This document shows positions 34,019-44,841 of a stretch of 44,841 nucleotides of DNA, piece after piece. Position 1 is the stretch's first letter; the number at the start of each line of letters is the position of its first letter. The translations under genes and the position numbers were made by a program. Location of the stretch: positions 563,841-608,681 of the forward strand of contig LSYV01000033.1 of NCBI GenBank assembly GCA_001584585.1, given 5' to 3'. Origin of the DNA: Gonium pectorale (Eukaryota > Chlorophyta > Chlorophyceae > Chlamydomonadales > Volvocaceae). Under the pieces are notes generated by a model. It ran no database searches, was not told the DNA's origin, and saw only the letters and a list, made by a program, of their open reading frames with translations.

Positions 34019-37000
34019 TCAAACCTGTAACAAGTCATATGCGAGCTCCCCATCCAGCCATGTGCGCGTCACCACCGGCAGGCAGCGCCTCAGCCCGCCC
34101 TCCGACACGCGCAACGCACCGACCGCGTCCGCCTCCGCAAGCTGCCCGCCGACTTCCACAAAGTCCGCCCGCCTGCCGGGCGCCAGGCTCCCAACGTACT
34201 GCTCCAGCCCCACCGACGCCGCCGCCCAGGAGGTGTGCCCCAGGAGGGCAGCGTCCAATGACAGCCGCTGCTCTGCCGCCACGGGTGATGGCCATTCCTC
34301 GAGTGCCTCCGCGGCGCACCCAGCCGCCGCGTGACCGCCCTGCGGCGGTTCAATGGCCTCACCCAGCGGCTTCGGCGCCGCCAACGACGACGATGGCGGC
34401 GGCGGCAGCGATGACGATGCGGCCGATGATGACGATGATGCCGGCGGCTTGCGTTCTTGGCTGCTGTCATACCCCCGGCTCGCGCAGGCCAGCCCTGACT
34501 GCACCCCGGTAACGTCAAAGCGCGCCCAGGCGGGCAGCGCCCGCAGCATGGCGCACGCGACGCCGAGAGGCGGCGTCGTACGATGTACGGCGCCGTACAC
34601 GCTTGTCCAGGGCTGCAGGTCCACGACGGGCCAGTCCGAGGCAAAGGCCGGCCGCAGGCCGGATGCAACCAGGGAGCCAAACGCAAAGGCGCGCGCGGCG
34701 CGATCTTTACCGAGGCGCGGTTGCAGCATGGCGGCGTCCGTGAGCAGGTGTGGCGGGTTGGGGACGGGCGTGATTCCGTTTCGGGCCATGGCGATGGTGG
34801 CGTTGGCGTCGCCGGAAAGGTGCTGCAGGGTGGCGGCACGAGGGTGGGGTGAGGGAGGAGTGGGGAGGGAGGAGTGGGCGCAGGACAGAAGATGGTGATG
34901 TGGAGAGGGGGCGTGAGCGCAGCAATGGGCTGCACTTTGGCAGGAAAACGGCGGAAGTACCCTGTACATTCAATCGAGCTCTGCCGACCGGAACGAGCCA
35001 ACGGTGCAAGTGAAGGTGCCTGGTCGCGGCTTCATGTAGCATTAGTGCTCAGATCAGTCTGTTCGTCCCCGTGGCTATGGCCCCAGAACACCGTTGGCCG
35101 TGGGTGGTCCCCATCACACCTGCACGTGCTCTATGCGCAGGCGCAGCCGCTGTCCAAGCATCCGGCGACGCGCCTCGCGACCCGCTCCTTGGCCGTGCCC
35201 GCCGTCGCCACCGGCCGCCAACTCGCCTCCTTCCTCGCGGTCCAAGACCGCATCCAGCGCCGCTTCGTATGCTGCGACGACCTCGTCGACGGCGCGGTCC
35301 CCGATGGCGTGTATGGAGACCTGCGCCACGGTACGGAGCCAGCAAACCTCGTGCCAAGGCGCGTACAGAACCATACGACAATGCTCGCGCGCAGCTACCC
35401 GACTGGCTGGACACTGCAGCCTGTATTGATGATGTACAGCTGGGGTGACACAGCACTGCTGGAATACTCAATCGCACGCGACAGAGCAGTTCACCTGGAC
35501 ACTGGCAGCTTCAGACCCGTCACTGGCAGCCTCACATCTCTTCGCTCGGCGTTTCGTCTCACGGCCCCGTCCCCGTCCGCGGCGTTGCCCCAGCTCCCCA
35601 GCGTGGACGCTCAAGGTGTCCCACCTGCGGTACGGAGCCATACCTGCAGCCCCGCGCCAATCGCAGCCGCCGCCAACTCGCGCAGCTTCTGGGGCTCCAG
35701 CACGTGCTGACCCCGCGCGTACGGCGAGTTCGGATCCACGTCGCTGTACGGCTGCCACATGAGCGCCGTGCGGCTGCCCAGGCTGCCGTCAGCAAACTCC
35801 TTGACGCCGCCCCAGAAAAGCCGCCCGCTGGGGTGCGCCCAGCCGTGAGCCAGCTGCCACTGCTTGAGCCGCTGCCTGCAGGCAGTGTGGGCGGCACGCG
35901 ACGAAGTTGAAGGTCGGTGCGGGGCATGCAAAATGACACAATTGGCATGACTTCATTCTTCTCTTGGCACAGAGAGCATGAATGACGTTAGATGGACATG
36001 TACAGCCGGCTCATGGCGCCCGCCTGCCACACATCGTACCCAGCGGCGGTCACCCACCCTGGCGGGTTGCGTAGCCCGCCAGGACTCCGGCGTGGTTTTG
36101 GAACGAGGGCATGCCTCACCTACCAGGTCGGGAGAGGGACGTGGGTGTAGATGCGCACTGGCAGGGACCCCTCCTCGGCGGCAGGCATGTAGACCTCCTG
36201 GCGTTGACAGAATGGGACACAGCAGGGATGAGGCACGGACGACCAAGCCCGTAGCGCTGACGCAGCAACCAAGCGCGGCTAAAAGCCGCCAACGCGGCCG
36301 CACTGACCACCGCTACATTCAGCGCAACGGCTGCTCCCGGTTCTGGGCTCACCCAAGCCCGCAAACGTGCGCTCATGCACAACGAAGCCTCCTAACCTTG
36401 CCGCAAAGCTCCAAGACACGCCCCTGGCCGTTACCCCACCGTCGCCCCACCGTAGTACCGTCGCACGGCCATCGCCGCCCGGCCCGGCCCGGCCCGCACC
36501 TGCAGGTCTCGCCATGGCGCCTCCAGGTCGGCGCCCGTCAGGTACCGGCCCACTATCCACCAGCGTCGTCACCCCGCGCGACAGCGCCAGCCGTGCTGCG
36601 GCCGCCAGCGCGGCGCGGCGCTCCGCCCGCGAGGCCTCGGGGATAACAGCCGCCATCAGGTTCATGGCCCGCTCCCTGCGCATGCGCGGTTGAGGGCGAG
36701 GTTCGGGTCTTCTCTCGAGCACACACCAAAGCGGAGGGCAGAGGGTCCATGGGTTGCCGACTAGGAAGTTTTTTTCCTTGCTTAGTCATTAATCACACTG
36801 TGATGGATTTATACCACACCGAGCGGTTACACCATAAATTCAGAAGGCCGGAGGACAGTCAACGGTGCCTTGCGCGTAGCACAACACGCCTTAGTCCTCA
36901 CGGCGAGAAATTGCAGCCTGTGCGCTTCAGATTGGGTGTGATGTCGAAGCGCAGGTGACGCCTCACACTGCTTGGTGCTATCCAACCCTGTCGACACACC

Positions 37001-39345
37001 AGCACAGGGCTGCCCCCGTGCCCATGCCTCCTGGCCGTCCAACTCACCCGGTACCCATGCATGGGAAGCACCCATCAATCCAGCAACCCAGCACACGGCT
37101 TCCCGAGGGCACCGAGCGGCCGCCCGGCGCGGCTACAGGGATGCATTCTTGCTCACAGCTCAATCGCAGCCCGCGACGCGGATGCAGAACTCGCCCCTGA
37201 GCGTTTGTCGGCGCTAGATACATGAGGCTCAGGCGCTGCCGCGCAAGTGTGCAAAAAGCGCCCGGCGAACAATGCATGGTTCATAACCCACCCGCCCGGC
37301 CGCACCTTAACAGGCCGGTGGGCCTCCCCGTGCCGGGGTGCCGATCGATGATCCCGCCTTCCGGGTCAGGTGTCTCTGTCCCAATGCCCGCCATCGCCAG
37401 GGCAGCGCTGTTCGCCAGCCCGAGGTGCAGGTCATGGCGCGTCAGATAGGCGGGGAGGTCACCGCACACCTTGTTTTAGGGCAGCGGGAGTGCACGAGGT
37501 TCGCGTGCAGGTCGGGTAAGGGTTGTAGAGAGGGTAGGGAGGGCAGGGAGTAGGGTGAGCGTGGGCTGCGGGGCCATGGCTGGCAAGCGCGACCACGACC
37601 CAGCTTGTGCTGGCGTGTACGGCAGTTAGCACGCCTCCCCGACGTCCAATCCTCCCTGTACGCCACATCACGGCCAAGTACCTCAAATTTGGCACGGTCC
37701 CGGACCCTCTTTACGGCGCGCACGGCTGCCGCTTTGCCCATCAGTCGGCCCATCCGCCAGTACCGGCTCCCCCGCCCCCCGCTCCCGCCCTCACCTCGTC
37801 CAGCCACTCGGCTGTCGGCAGCTCTCCGCCCCACTCGCCCTCGTCCCACTGTCCGCCCAGCACCCACTCCCCTGGCCCCAGCCGGCCCGCCACCGCCGCC
37901 ACACGCTGCAGCAGCTGCTGCCGGGAGGCGGCTCCGCGCAGGTCCACCCGGCCCAGCGCCATGCCGCCAGGGATGACGTGCACGTGCGCATCGACGAAGC
38001 CCTGCCCGGGCCGTTCGCAGGCCGTGGGGTGCAAGCTCGATTGCGTCACACGGGGCTGTGCTGGATTGCCGTACGCGGGTCCGCATGCTCGCGGAATGCG
38101 GCGTGTCCATGGGGATGCGGCACCCAAGGACGGCGATGTGGGGGATGCACACGTGTGTTCTACATGCGTGACAGCGTGCTCAAACAGTGCAAGACGTGCA
38201 CGAAGACAGCGAGCGAAGCTTGTACGCGGGTGTGTGCGTGCCGATACACGCCGGGGGTCGACGAAGTTGTCGAGGTTGAGAGACCCATCGGCGGGTTATG
38301 TGGCCACGCTGGCGCCTCGGTCACATGCGTAACCAGCGTATACAGCCGCGTGCGGAAGCCCCCATGTCGTGCCGATGATACGCGTTCAGAATCAGGCATC
38401 CATCTGCGCCAGCGGCGCGGTGCTCCTGACGGCCGTTCCCCACACACCCCTGGCCGCTCCTGACCCACCGGCATCACGAACCGGCCCTCCAAGTCGTGCT
38501 CCATGACGCCCTCCATACCCGCCACTGCCACGCCTGCCTCCGTCGCCATTTGCGAAATCGCCTCTGCCAGGGCGCTGCGCACATCCTCCTCCGATCCCAC
38601 CGCCAGCACCGCTCCTCGGCGTACCAGCATGGCAGCTGCCAAAGGGACCGTTGACTGCGGCGAAGGAGGACCATGGAATGGTGCAGTGCGAGGTACTGGT
38701 TATATCATGATGCTGTGTCTTTGTCATCGGCATTGCGGGCGGCGTCAGTGAGGTGTTGTGCTGCCAGGGCCCAAGGGTGGCCCGTGCCAAAATCGGGCGC
38801 CCTGTCATTTGCCTTGCACGGGCAGGGTATTCACCTGATTAGCTTGTTCGACGCCTGTCCAAATGGTGCCGTTGAAGAACAGGTGGTAACGGCTGTCCCG
38901 AGCCTTGGCGGTTCTGCCTCTGCTGTTAGCAAGCTTGCTAACGGCCTGTACTAGGGAGCGAGGGCGCCAATACTTGGTATGCAGCGGTACGATATGCGGT
39001 GAGCGCGGGCAGCGCGGGCAGTGATGCAGCCGCGGGCGTTAAGGAGAGAGGCGCGAAAGCCGTGCCATGGTACAGCTCTGAGAGAGGGAGCCATACTTTC
39101 CGGGGCAAAACCTTGTGAATGCTAGTCCCCAACCCACGGACTGGCCGAGTCAAGCGTGGGTAGGCCCTTACTGAGTGTGGCACCGTGACGCCGGCCGGCT
39201 TGACGTCGCCCTTGAAACCTAGGGGGCAACTCGACGCTGGTTCTTCGGCCGACCGCTTTGAGCCCTGTGGTGGCCACAGCATGGCGGTAAGCGCAACGAT
39301 GCACGAGGCCATTAGCAAGGCCTTTCCCAGGTTGGATAGCTGCAT
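34019..39345 (-). CDS. LAF3-like amidohydrolase (Amidohydro_3), single-base frameshift in exon 6
   Basis: Metal-dependent hydrolase of the amidohydrolase superfamily; substrate unknown. Plant LAF3 is linked to phytochrome A signalling. Exons in transcript order: 39184-39345 (tentative), 38835-38945, 38469-38654, 37795-38001, 37306-37469, 36500-36675, 36124-36197, 35644-35875, 35120-35320, 34019-34822; about 771 aa with the shift ignored. The first exon gives a membrane anchor (ALLMASCIVALTAML). Then come FFNGTIWTG, the metal motif GFVDAHVHVIPGG, LTRHDLHLGLANSAALAMAG, GVKEFADGSLGSRTA, SIHAIGDRAV, RIEHVQHL, FASDWPV and a final beta-sandwich (LAPGRRADFVEV). All key metal residues are visible. 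In exon 6, LVD and GRYLTGADLEAPWRDLQ are in different frames, with one extra base near 36554. Removing it restores the phase with the next exon. This is a sequencing error or a recent lesion. The last exon has a Ser/Pro-rich insert. Divergent from RPAC1. Confidence 0.82.
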
Positions 39346-39704
39346 CGTGACTGACACGACAGGCTGCACGGTATCTTTGTTATCTTCCTTTCATACTTCG
39401 TTCTACCTACGTGCCAGCGTTCATGGTATGAAGAAGAGTGGACTTTCCAAGGTTGGGAGTTGGCCGTTGGCGGTTGAAAACCACTTTGTTGCCCAGTCGC
39501 AGCGTGAAGTCTTTTTGCAATATACATCTACATGTTGACAAGCTTTATCAACTTCATTTGCCAGTGCGGATACAACATTGCGGAAAGCCGACACGCTTCC
39601 TCCCTCCACCACGTTAGCCTCGCTGTATAACTTGTTTTTCAATATCGTGTACACTAACCGCTTGCATCGAGCTCTGAGCTGTCGGCGCGGCCGACCCCGG
39701 CGAA
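39346..39704. promoter_or_regulatory. Shared divergent promoter region
   Basis: About 360 bp between the start codons of the amidohydrolase (-) and RPAC1 (+). It must hold both 5' UTRs and promoters if the first amidohydrolase exon is right. I see no clear TATA box. Inferred from gene layout. Confidence 0.45.
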
Positions 39705-42250
39705 ATGGGGAAGGACAAGGAGAAGAAGTCAAAGGCCAAGCTACCTGAGCATTTGCAGCAGCGTGTAGATTACGTGACCTGCGGCGACAAGCTGAACTAC
39801 AATGTGAGCGCCGCCGCGTTGTCGCACTAGCTCTCACCCGCCTGAGATTTGCCAGGGGCTTTCAAATTATTACCTTCGATCGGCTGTGCGGAGCGCGTCG
39901 TCGGTCATGCTGAGTGCACCCTGGGTTAGCCTCCCATGTGCTTACCCCTGAAGTCTCCCTGGGACAACCCCCTCACCCTCGCTTACCCCAACACGTAACC
40001 CAATCCCCCAGGTCAATACTTTCACGTCTGCAAGCACCTTCACTGCCATGGGCGTCGACAACAGCTGGGACTTTCGCAACTTCCAGGACAACTTTAAGAT
40101 AGTAATAAACAAGCTGGACAAGGAAGTCATGGAGTTTGACATGATTGGGGTGGACCCGGCCATCGCCAATGCCCTGCGGCGCATCCTGATTGCCGAGGTC
40201 CCGACCATGGCCATTGAGCACGTTTTCATCGTGAACAACACCTCAATCATCCAGGTGTGCGCACGCAGCACCTGCAAGGATGGCAGCAGGTGGACAGTAC
40301 CAGTGCCGTCGTCCAGCAGGGACGGCAGGAGGGTGGCGGGCGAATGGCTGGAGCACCGTTTGCCGGAGGCTGTGCACCCGCCTTTGCGCCCTGCGCCAAC
40401 GCCTAGCCAGTCACAGTAACCTGTTCTCACTCTGGCGCCGGTGCCCGTTCCAGGACGAGGTAATGGCTCACCGCCTGGGTCTGGTCCCGCTGCTGGTGCC
40501 GCCGCACTTGTTTGATGAGAAGGTCGCGGAGGAGGCGCCCAGCGAGAAGAACACAGTTGTCTTCAAGCTGGACGTGACTTGCAAGAGGTGCGGTGCTTGC
40601 AATGAGCAAGGCGCGGTACACAAAGGCGAGGAAGGGGCGGGGACGGGAACGGAAAGAGGCGGGAGGAGCCGGGAGGCCGGCGGGGGGGGGGCGGGGCAGG
40701 AGGCGCGGGCAGGGATCGCCGCATGCCCTGTTGTGATCGAGCAGACAGGTGGCGCGGAGTCATGGATGGTGTCCTGATGGGGCATGGTTCAGGGCATCAG
40801 TTGCGTGCTGGGTGTGCGGCGGACATTCGTATGGGACACAGTATGGGAGAGTTGCGGGTGCGAGGCTCGAGCGGGGATGCAGGCGTGTACGCATCTCAGC
40901 TGAGGTGATACCTGGCCCGCTCGCCGTTGCCAGTTCCGCTGCCCGTTGCCTCATGACGTCCGTTGTCCCCATTCGACGCGCAGGAAACCGGACGGCAGCC
41001 TGGAGAACGACAAAGGTGAGCACGCGTGCAGCGCGGGCCGCGTCGCTGCGAGCATGCCGCACGCCACTGGCCGCACACCTAGCGCCGGCACACGAATGCT
41101 CAGGTTCACAAACCTCCTCTTCGCTGGCGCACAGCTCACATGGGTGCCGTGAGTGTGTGTGGGGGGGGGGGAATAGCTGACAAGCACAGTTATTTACCTG
41201 GTCCAGAGCTCCCGACTTCTCCTCAACCCTCCTCCTTACCTTTACCCGGCCGTCCGCTGTCCCGCAGTCCTGTCCAGCCAGCTGGTGTGGCTGCCCGCCG
41301 GCTCCGAGCTGCCCGAGGAGACCACCTGCCGCTTCGCGTCGGGCCAGGCGCACTTGTTCGCCGAGCCTGACGCGCAGGCGCCGCGCGCCGTGCACTCTGA
41401 CATCCTGCTGGCCAAGCTGCGGCCGGGGCAGACCATCCAGCTGGAGGCGCACGCCACCAAGGGCATCGGCAAGCAGCACGCCAAGTGGTCGCCCGTCGCG
41501 ACGGCGTGGTATCGCCTGCAGCCCGAAGTGCACATCCTGCAGGTGGGGCGGGGGGGGGAGGCGTGCGGGGAGGCGGACGAGGAGTAATGAAGAGATGGGG
41601 ACGGCCATGAAGAGATGAGGTGGACGGGGAGGGAAGGGAAGGGGCTACACACAGAGACTTATTCACGTCTTGCTGAACTCGCGAGGGCGTTGCGCTCTTT
41701 TGCGTCCCGCCCTATGCCCAGCTGTTATGCAAGGTCGCCTCCATGTGTTTGTTCCGACCGCCGGACGCGCAGAAAATCAGTGCCGACAGCGAGGTGGCGC
41801 AGGAGCTCATGGCGACATGCCCGGGGCTGTTCGCCGCGGACGGGGAGAACAACCTGCGAGCCAATGCGGCGCGGGGACACGAGTTGGTGCTGGAAAAGGT
41901 GCGCCCGTGCTTGGGGTCGTGTTACGGGCCGAGTGGTAGCAGTCGCCATGTCCGTTCCAATCCCCTTTTTCCATCGCGCACGCACACTACCCTGATGTGC
42001 CTACGTGGCGAACCGACCACGTAAGAGCCCCTACCTTAAATGGCCTTTGTCCGGCATCATGCGGCGCCCCTCCCAGTTGCGGCGGCTGATGGAGCAGGAG
42101 CGCTTCTCGTCTGTGGTGGCGTACCGCAAGCGGAAGGACCACTTTATCTTCACCATCGAGTCCAGCGGCGTGCTGCCGCCGCAGGAGCTGCTGGCGCAGG
42201 CCCTGGACATCCTGCAGGAGAAGGCGCGCGTCCTCAAAGAAAAGCTCTGA
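39705..42250 (+). CDS. RPAC1: DNA-directed RNA polymerases I and III subunit RPAC1 (AC40)
   Basis: Assembly subunit shared by RNA polymerases I and III in the nucleus, the counterpart of bacterial alpha and Pol II RPB3; pairs with AC19. Exons: 39705-39803, 40012-40254, 40454-40587, 40984-41015, 41268-41542, 41773-41898, 42077-42250; all GT-AG and in phase, 360 aa, a normal length for the family. The start is the ATG of MGKDKEKKSKAK. Family signatures: FKIVINKLDKEVMEFDMIGV, DPAIANALRRILIAEVPTMA (the alpha-motif), IEHVFIVNNTSIIQDEVMAH, RLGLVPLLVPPHLF, LAKLRPGQTIQLEAHATKGI, GKQHAKWSPVATAWYRLQPE and a C-terminal RKDHFIFTIESSGVLPP. A basic Lys-rich N-terminus precedes the core. The third intron holds a run of G. 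It is a conserved single-function housekeeping gene and marks the end of the cyclase cluster. Confidence 0.96.
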
Positions 42251-43598
42251 GGCAGAGGAGGGGAGCTCAAGAAGGGACTCCTGAGGCTGAGACCAGCGCG
42301 GCCTGCTGGAGCCTGCGGGGAGTGTCGGGGCGCTGTAAGGGCGGGGGTTTGGAGGAGATTAGTGGGAGGCTTGGAGAAGGGGAGGTCTAACGCGTACGGG
42401 CGCTGGGATTTATCTGATGTCCGGGAATGAGTTCTGTATGGGGCGCGCGCAGGGTGGGAATGTGCTGGTCGTAGCGGTGACACGCCGCCGCCCAGACCAC
42501 AGTTGTGGCAGTCCTCGCAGGCCGAGCATCAGGGGGAGCGGACTGAACTGTGTGGAGTAGATTCTCTCGGGGGCCTATTGGATACGCGCCCGCGATGGGG
42601 ATTGTAGGACTTGGCCGGAATGGTCAGGTTCGCCCCGCGCGAGTGTGGCAGGAACGCTAACCGCCGAGCGAGTGGCAGTGCACGGCAGAAGGATTTGGGT
42701 CTGAGGCCAAGCTCCGTGTTTGAAATGTTATGTTAGCGTGTCGGACCAACAGATGTACGAGCCGTATGTGTGAACGGCAAGTCAGGGGCACTTTGCGCAC
42801 ACAGCAAGGGCCGCTTGATGGCCTGTCAGTTTGCCGATCCTCGGCAGTTAGCCGAATTTGCAGGCCGTGCGCCGTGTGCCGTCCCAGCGCTGCACGTGTA
42901 TGGAACGCGCAGGCCGGGCGCCGACATTGTTACTGATGCGGCCTTGCCGTCTGCCGTCTGTGGCCCCGCGCCCCCTTGTTGGGACTTCTCCGTACGCGGG
43001 AGTGGCAGGAGCATGTCGCCTGTGCCGTGTGCGCGGTTTTTTTCTGTGGAAAGGTTACAGGCGGAGAGGCGAGAAAGGGCGCAGACAACGGTAGGGACAT
43101 GCAGCCCTCCCGTAAGGACTTGCGACGCATCCTGTCAATCACACAATACGTTGTGACATCCAGTGAACCTACGCCGGCGGACTCGCACGCCCCGCCTAGG
43201 ACACCGCGCCCCCCGCCGGACACTTTGATTTTGGCACTAGTAACCACCGAAACCCTGCCCTAACTACAGCGCACCACGGCAGCCAAGACCAAACGCCGAC
43301 GGCACACACAAGAAGAGAAGGAACACTGCACCTAAAGACCACAGAACAGGAAGGCAGAAAGACGAAAAGCTGAACACCAGGACAAGAGAGAAACAGACCG
43401 AAAGGACCCGAGGAGCACAGGCAGCAAACCACCCCCCTCCTCTAGCAGAAGCCCGCAACCCGAACCCGAACCCCCCCCCCCTGCGACTCGCTGAAACAGA
43501 CAGGCAAACGGCACCTGCCCCAACAAGGGCACCGCAACTTAAAGCACCCAGAAATGCAACGCTCCTCAACACCCACCACCAAGAAAAACCCACTGAAA
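42251..43598. other. No gene seen downstream of RPAC1
   Basis: Holds the RPAC1 3' UTR. From about 43260 the plus strand is strongly A/C-biased, with few T, which creates long but low-complexity minus-strand open frames rich in Val, Gly, Phe and Trp. I do not accept these as genes. Confidence 0.5.
42334..42338 (+). other. Candidate poly(A) signal (TGTAA) for RPAC1
   Basis: TGTAA 84 bp past the RPAC1 stop, matching the green-algal poly(A) signal. This implies a short 3' UTR. Confidence 0.5.
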
Positions 43599-43752
43599 CC
43601 CATACCCAACCACCAAAACCAGCGGGCACCCTGCGACGGAGCGCGAGGCTAGCAGGCGACCACCCCGCCACACCCCCGAAACCAATGCCCAACCACCAAA
43701 CTCAGCGGGCCCCTTGCGACTAAGCGCAAGGCCCGCAGGCGACGACCCCGCC
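43599..43752. repeat. Two tandem copies of a ~70-bp unit
   Basis: 43599-43669 and 43682-43752 share CCCAACCACCAAA, CAGCGGG, TTGCGAC or CTGCGAC, GCAGGCGAC and ACCCCGCC in order, about 83 bp apart and diverged at several positions. They lie just past the 3' end of the ORF at 43720-44187 and overlap its last codons, so they may be part of the same element. Confidence 0.75.
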
Positions 43753-44187
43753 TCCCGCCTCCTGCATAGCCGCCTCCGCCAATGCTCCGAGGGCCACCGC
43801 TGGCAGCGCGGTGGACTGGCGGGTCTCCACTGCAAGGTCCCGCCAGTGCTGTAGATCCGCACGCAGGTAGGCGAGCACGAGGTCCCGCCCAGCCTGCCAC
43901 GAGCACACTGGACGCGTCGCGCGGAGCCCCCACAGTTCCTGGTGCGCCAGGGCTTCCACCGGATCGTGGCGAGGCCCGGGAGGGTCTGGAGGCCCCCGTG
44001 CAGCCGCTGCCACGTGGCGATAGCCGCGGGAGTCCAGGATGGCACCGTAGTCAACGCTGTCAGTGTCGCTGCTGCTGGAGACCACCATGTCGCTGGGCGC
44101 CGGGCGGCCTGCTGTTGAGCGTTTGGGTGCCGGGGCTGCTGTGGGTGCCTTCGCCTGCCGGCGCCCCCGCAGCGGGTCAACGTCCAT
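43720..44187 (-). CDS. Unidentified ORF of a probable dispersed element
   Basis: From the ATG at 44187 (MDVDPLRG) the frame gives about 155 aa; it stays open upstream to 44469 without another ATG that I rely on. The N-terminal half is Ala/Pro/Ser-rich; the C-terminal half looks folded and helical, with WQAGRDLVLAYLRADLQHW and an Ala-rich end. A decayed copy of the start region lies at 60-150, so the sequence is repeated in the genome. I do not recognise the family; a gag-like or other transposon protein is a guess. It could also be an exon of a longer gene. Confidence 0.35.
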   Translation of the reverse strand: MDVDPLRGRRQAKAPTAAPAPKRSTAGRPAPSDMVVSSSSDTDSVDYGAILDSRGYRHVAAAARGPPDPPGPRHDPVEALAHQELWGLRATRPVCSWQAGRDLVLAYLRADLQHWRDLAVETRQSTALPAVALGALAEAAMQEAGGGVVACGPCA

Positions 44188-44469
44188 GCGAGAAGGCCCT
44201 CCTGCCACGTGCCCCGGGCCACCTGCCGCCGCGACGGACGACCTCACAACCAAACCGGGCGGTGGGAGGGCGGTAGGTCCGGACGGTGACGGCGAGGATG
44301 GCGGCGGGAGCTGCTTCCCTTGCTTTGGCCGCTGCAACGCGGGGGGCTGTCGCTGCTGTTGCTGACGGGTCTGTGGCGGAGGTACCGCCTGCTGGGGGGC
44401 TGAACTCGCGGGGAGGGCTGCTGGTGCCTCCCGGGAGGCGGATCGTGCGGCTACATTGCCTGCTGGCAC

Positions 44470-44841
44470 AATGGCGGGCCGCGCAGGCTTGCTATCTTCC
44501 TGGAGACGGTATTAGAGACCCGCCTAATTCCCCTCCCGAATGCACCGGTCCCAATTAAAGTCGCTGGCGTAATTGACCCCTAGGCTTGTACCCTGAAAAT
44601 TACGCACATTTGCCTGGCCCCAAACCCGGAAATAAATGGTGGACTACGTAATTGACCTCTTGAATACGGCTTTTTTTTTAAATTAGTGCGCTCTGTGCGC
44701 CGCAAAGTAGGCGTAGCTGCTATCTTCGCATTAGACCTTTTGACTGACAAGACATTCTAATGTCAGTTTGCCGCTGCCGTTACTTCAACGCTGCCAGACA
44801 CCTGTAGCAGGCTGGCCCAGCGGAACAGCGGAGGTTCGACA
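44470..44841. other. Non-coding end of window
   Basis: AT-richer sequence with a run of T near 44670 and a repeated word CGTAATTGACC (about 44566 and 44649). No gene seen. Confidence 0.5.

Noticed and set aside
33847..34512. Plus-strand open frame opposite the amidohydrolase
   Set aside because: Pro/Arg/Ala-rich shadow of the last amidohydrolase exon, which carries recognisable motifs on the other strand.
43264..43692. Minus-strand open frame rich in Val, Gly, Phe and Trp
   Set aside because: Produced by A/C-biased sequence; low complexity and no homologous pattern.

Overview
The window is nuclear DNA from a green alga, most likely a volvocine (Chlamydomonas/Gonium/Volvox group). The genes are split by many short GT-AG introns, exons are GC-rich, TGTAA occurs downstream of some stops (the green-algal poly(A) signal), and the proteins include a receptor-type cyclase family and a plant-type LAF3-like amidohydrolase. 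I cannot name the species from sequence alone. All gene models were built by eye: exon joins were chosen so that splice sites, reading phase and similarity between copies agree.

Layout. 1-931: part of a dispersed element plus a short tandem repeat, no gene. 932-9049 (+): cyclase A, 16 exons, 1719 aa. 9050-11974: convergent intergenic DNA. 11975-21011 (-): cyclase B, 15 exons, with a 13-bp duplication that breaks the frame and an assembly gap. 21012-23563: intergenic. 23564-32488 (-): cyclase C, 15 exons, 1772 aa, with a second small gap at the equivalent place. 32489-34018: intergenic. 34019-39345 (-): LAF3-like amidohydrolase with a one-base frameshift. 39346-39704: shared divergent promoter region. 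39705-42250 (+): RPAC1, the subunit shared by RNA polymerases I and III, 360 aa. 42251 to the end: no recognised gene, ending in a probable mobile-element ORF, a piece of which also opens the window.

The three cyclases are the main interest. Each has a signal peptide, a large extracellular part resembling bacterial family-1 solute-binding proteins, one membrane helix, and two class III cyclase domains (C1, C2) in one cytoplasmic chain. By motif reading, C1 keeps both metal-binding Asp but has lost the Asn-x3-Arg pair, while C2 keeps Asn-x3-Arg but has Lys at the first metal position. One composite active site is therefore predicted, as in animal transmembrane adenylyl cyclases but with a single membrane helix. 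C1 is also interrupted by a low-complexity insert of about 350 residues. The family appears to have been shaped by gene conversion: a block of about 700 bp in A is nearly identical to B and C although its surroundings are diverged, and B/C show nearly identical exons beside unalignable introns.

Both N gaps sit at the same exon in B and C and are flanked by apparently perfect direct repeats that abut the Ns, so they look like unmerged overlaps from misassembly rather than real exon duplications.
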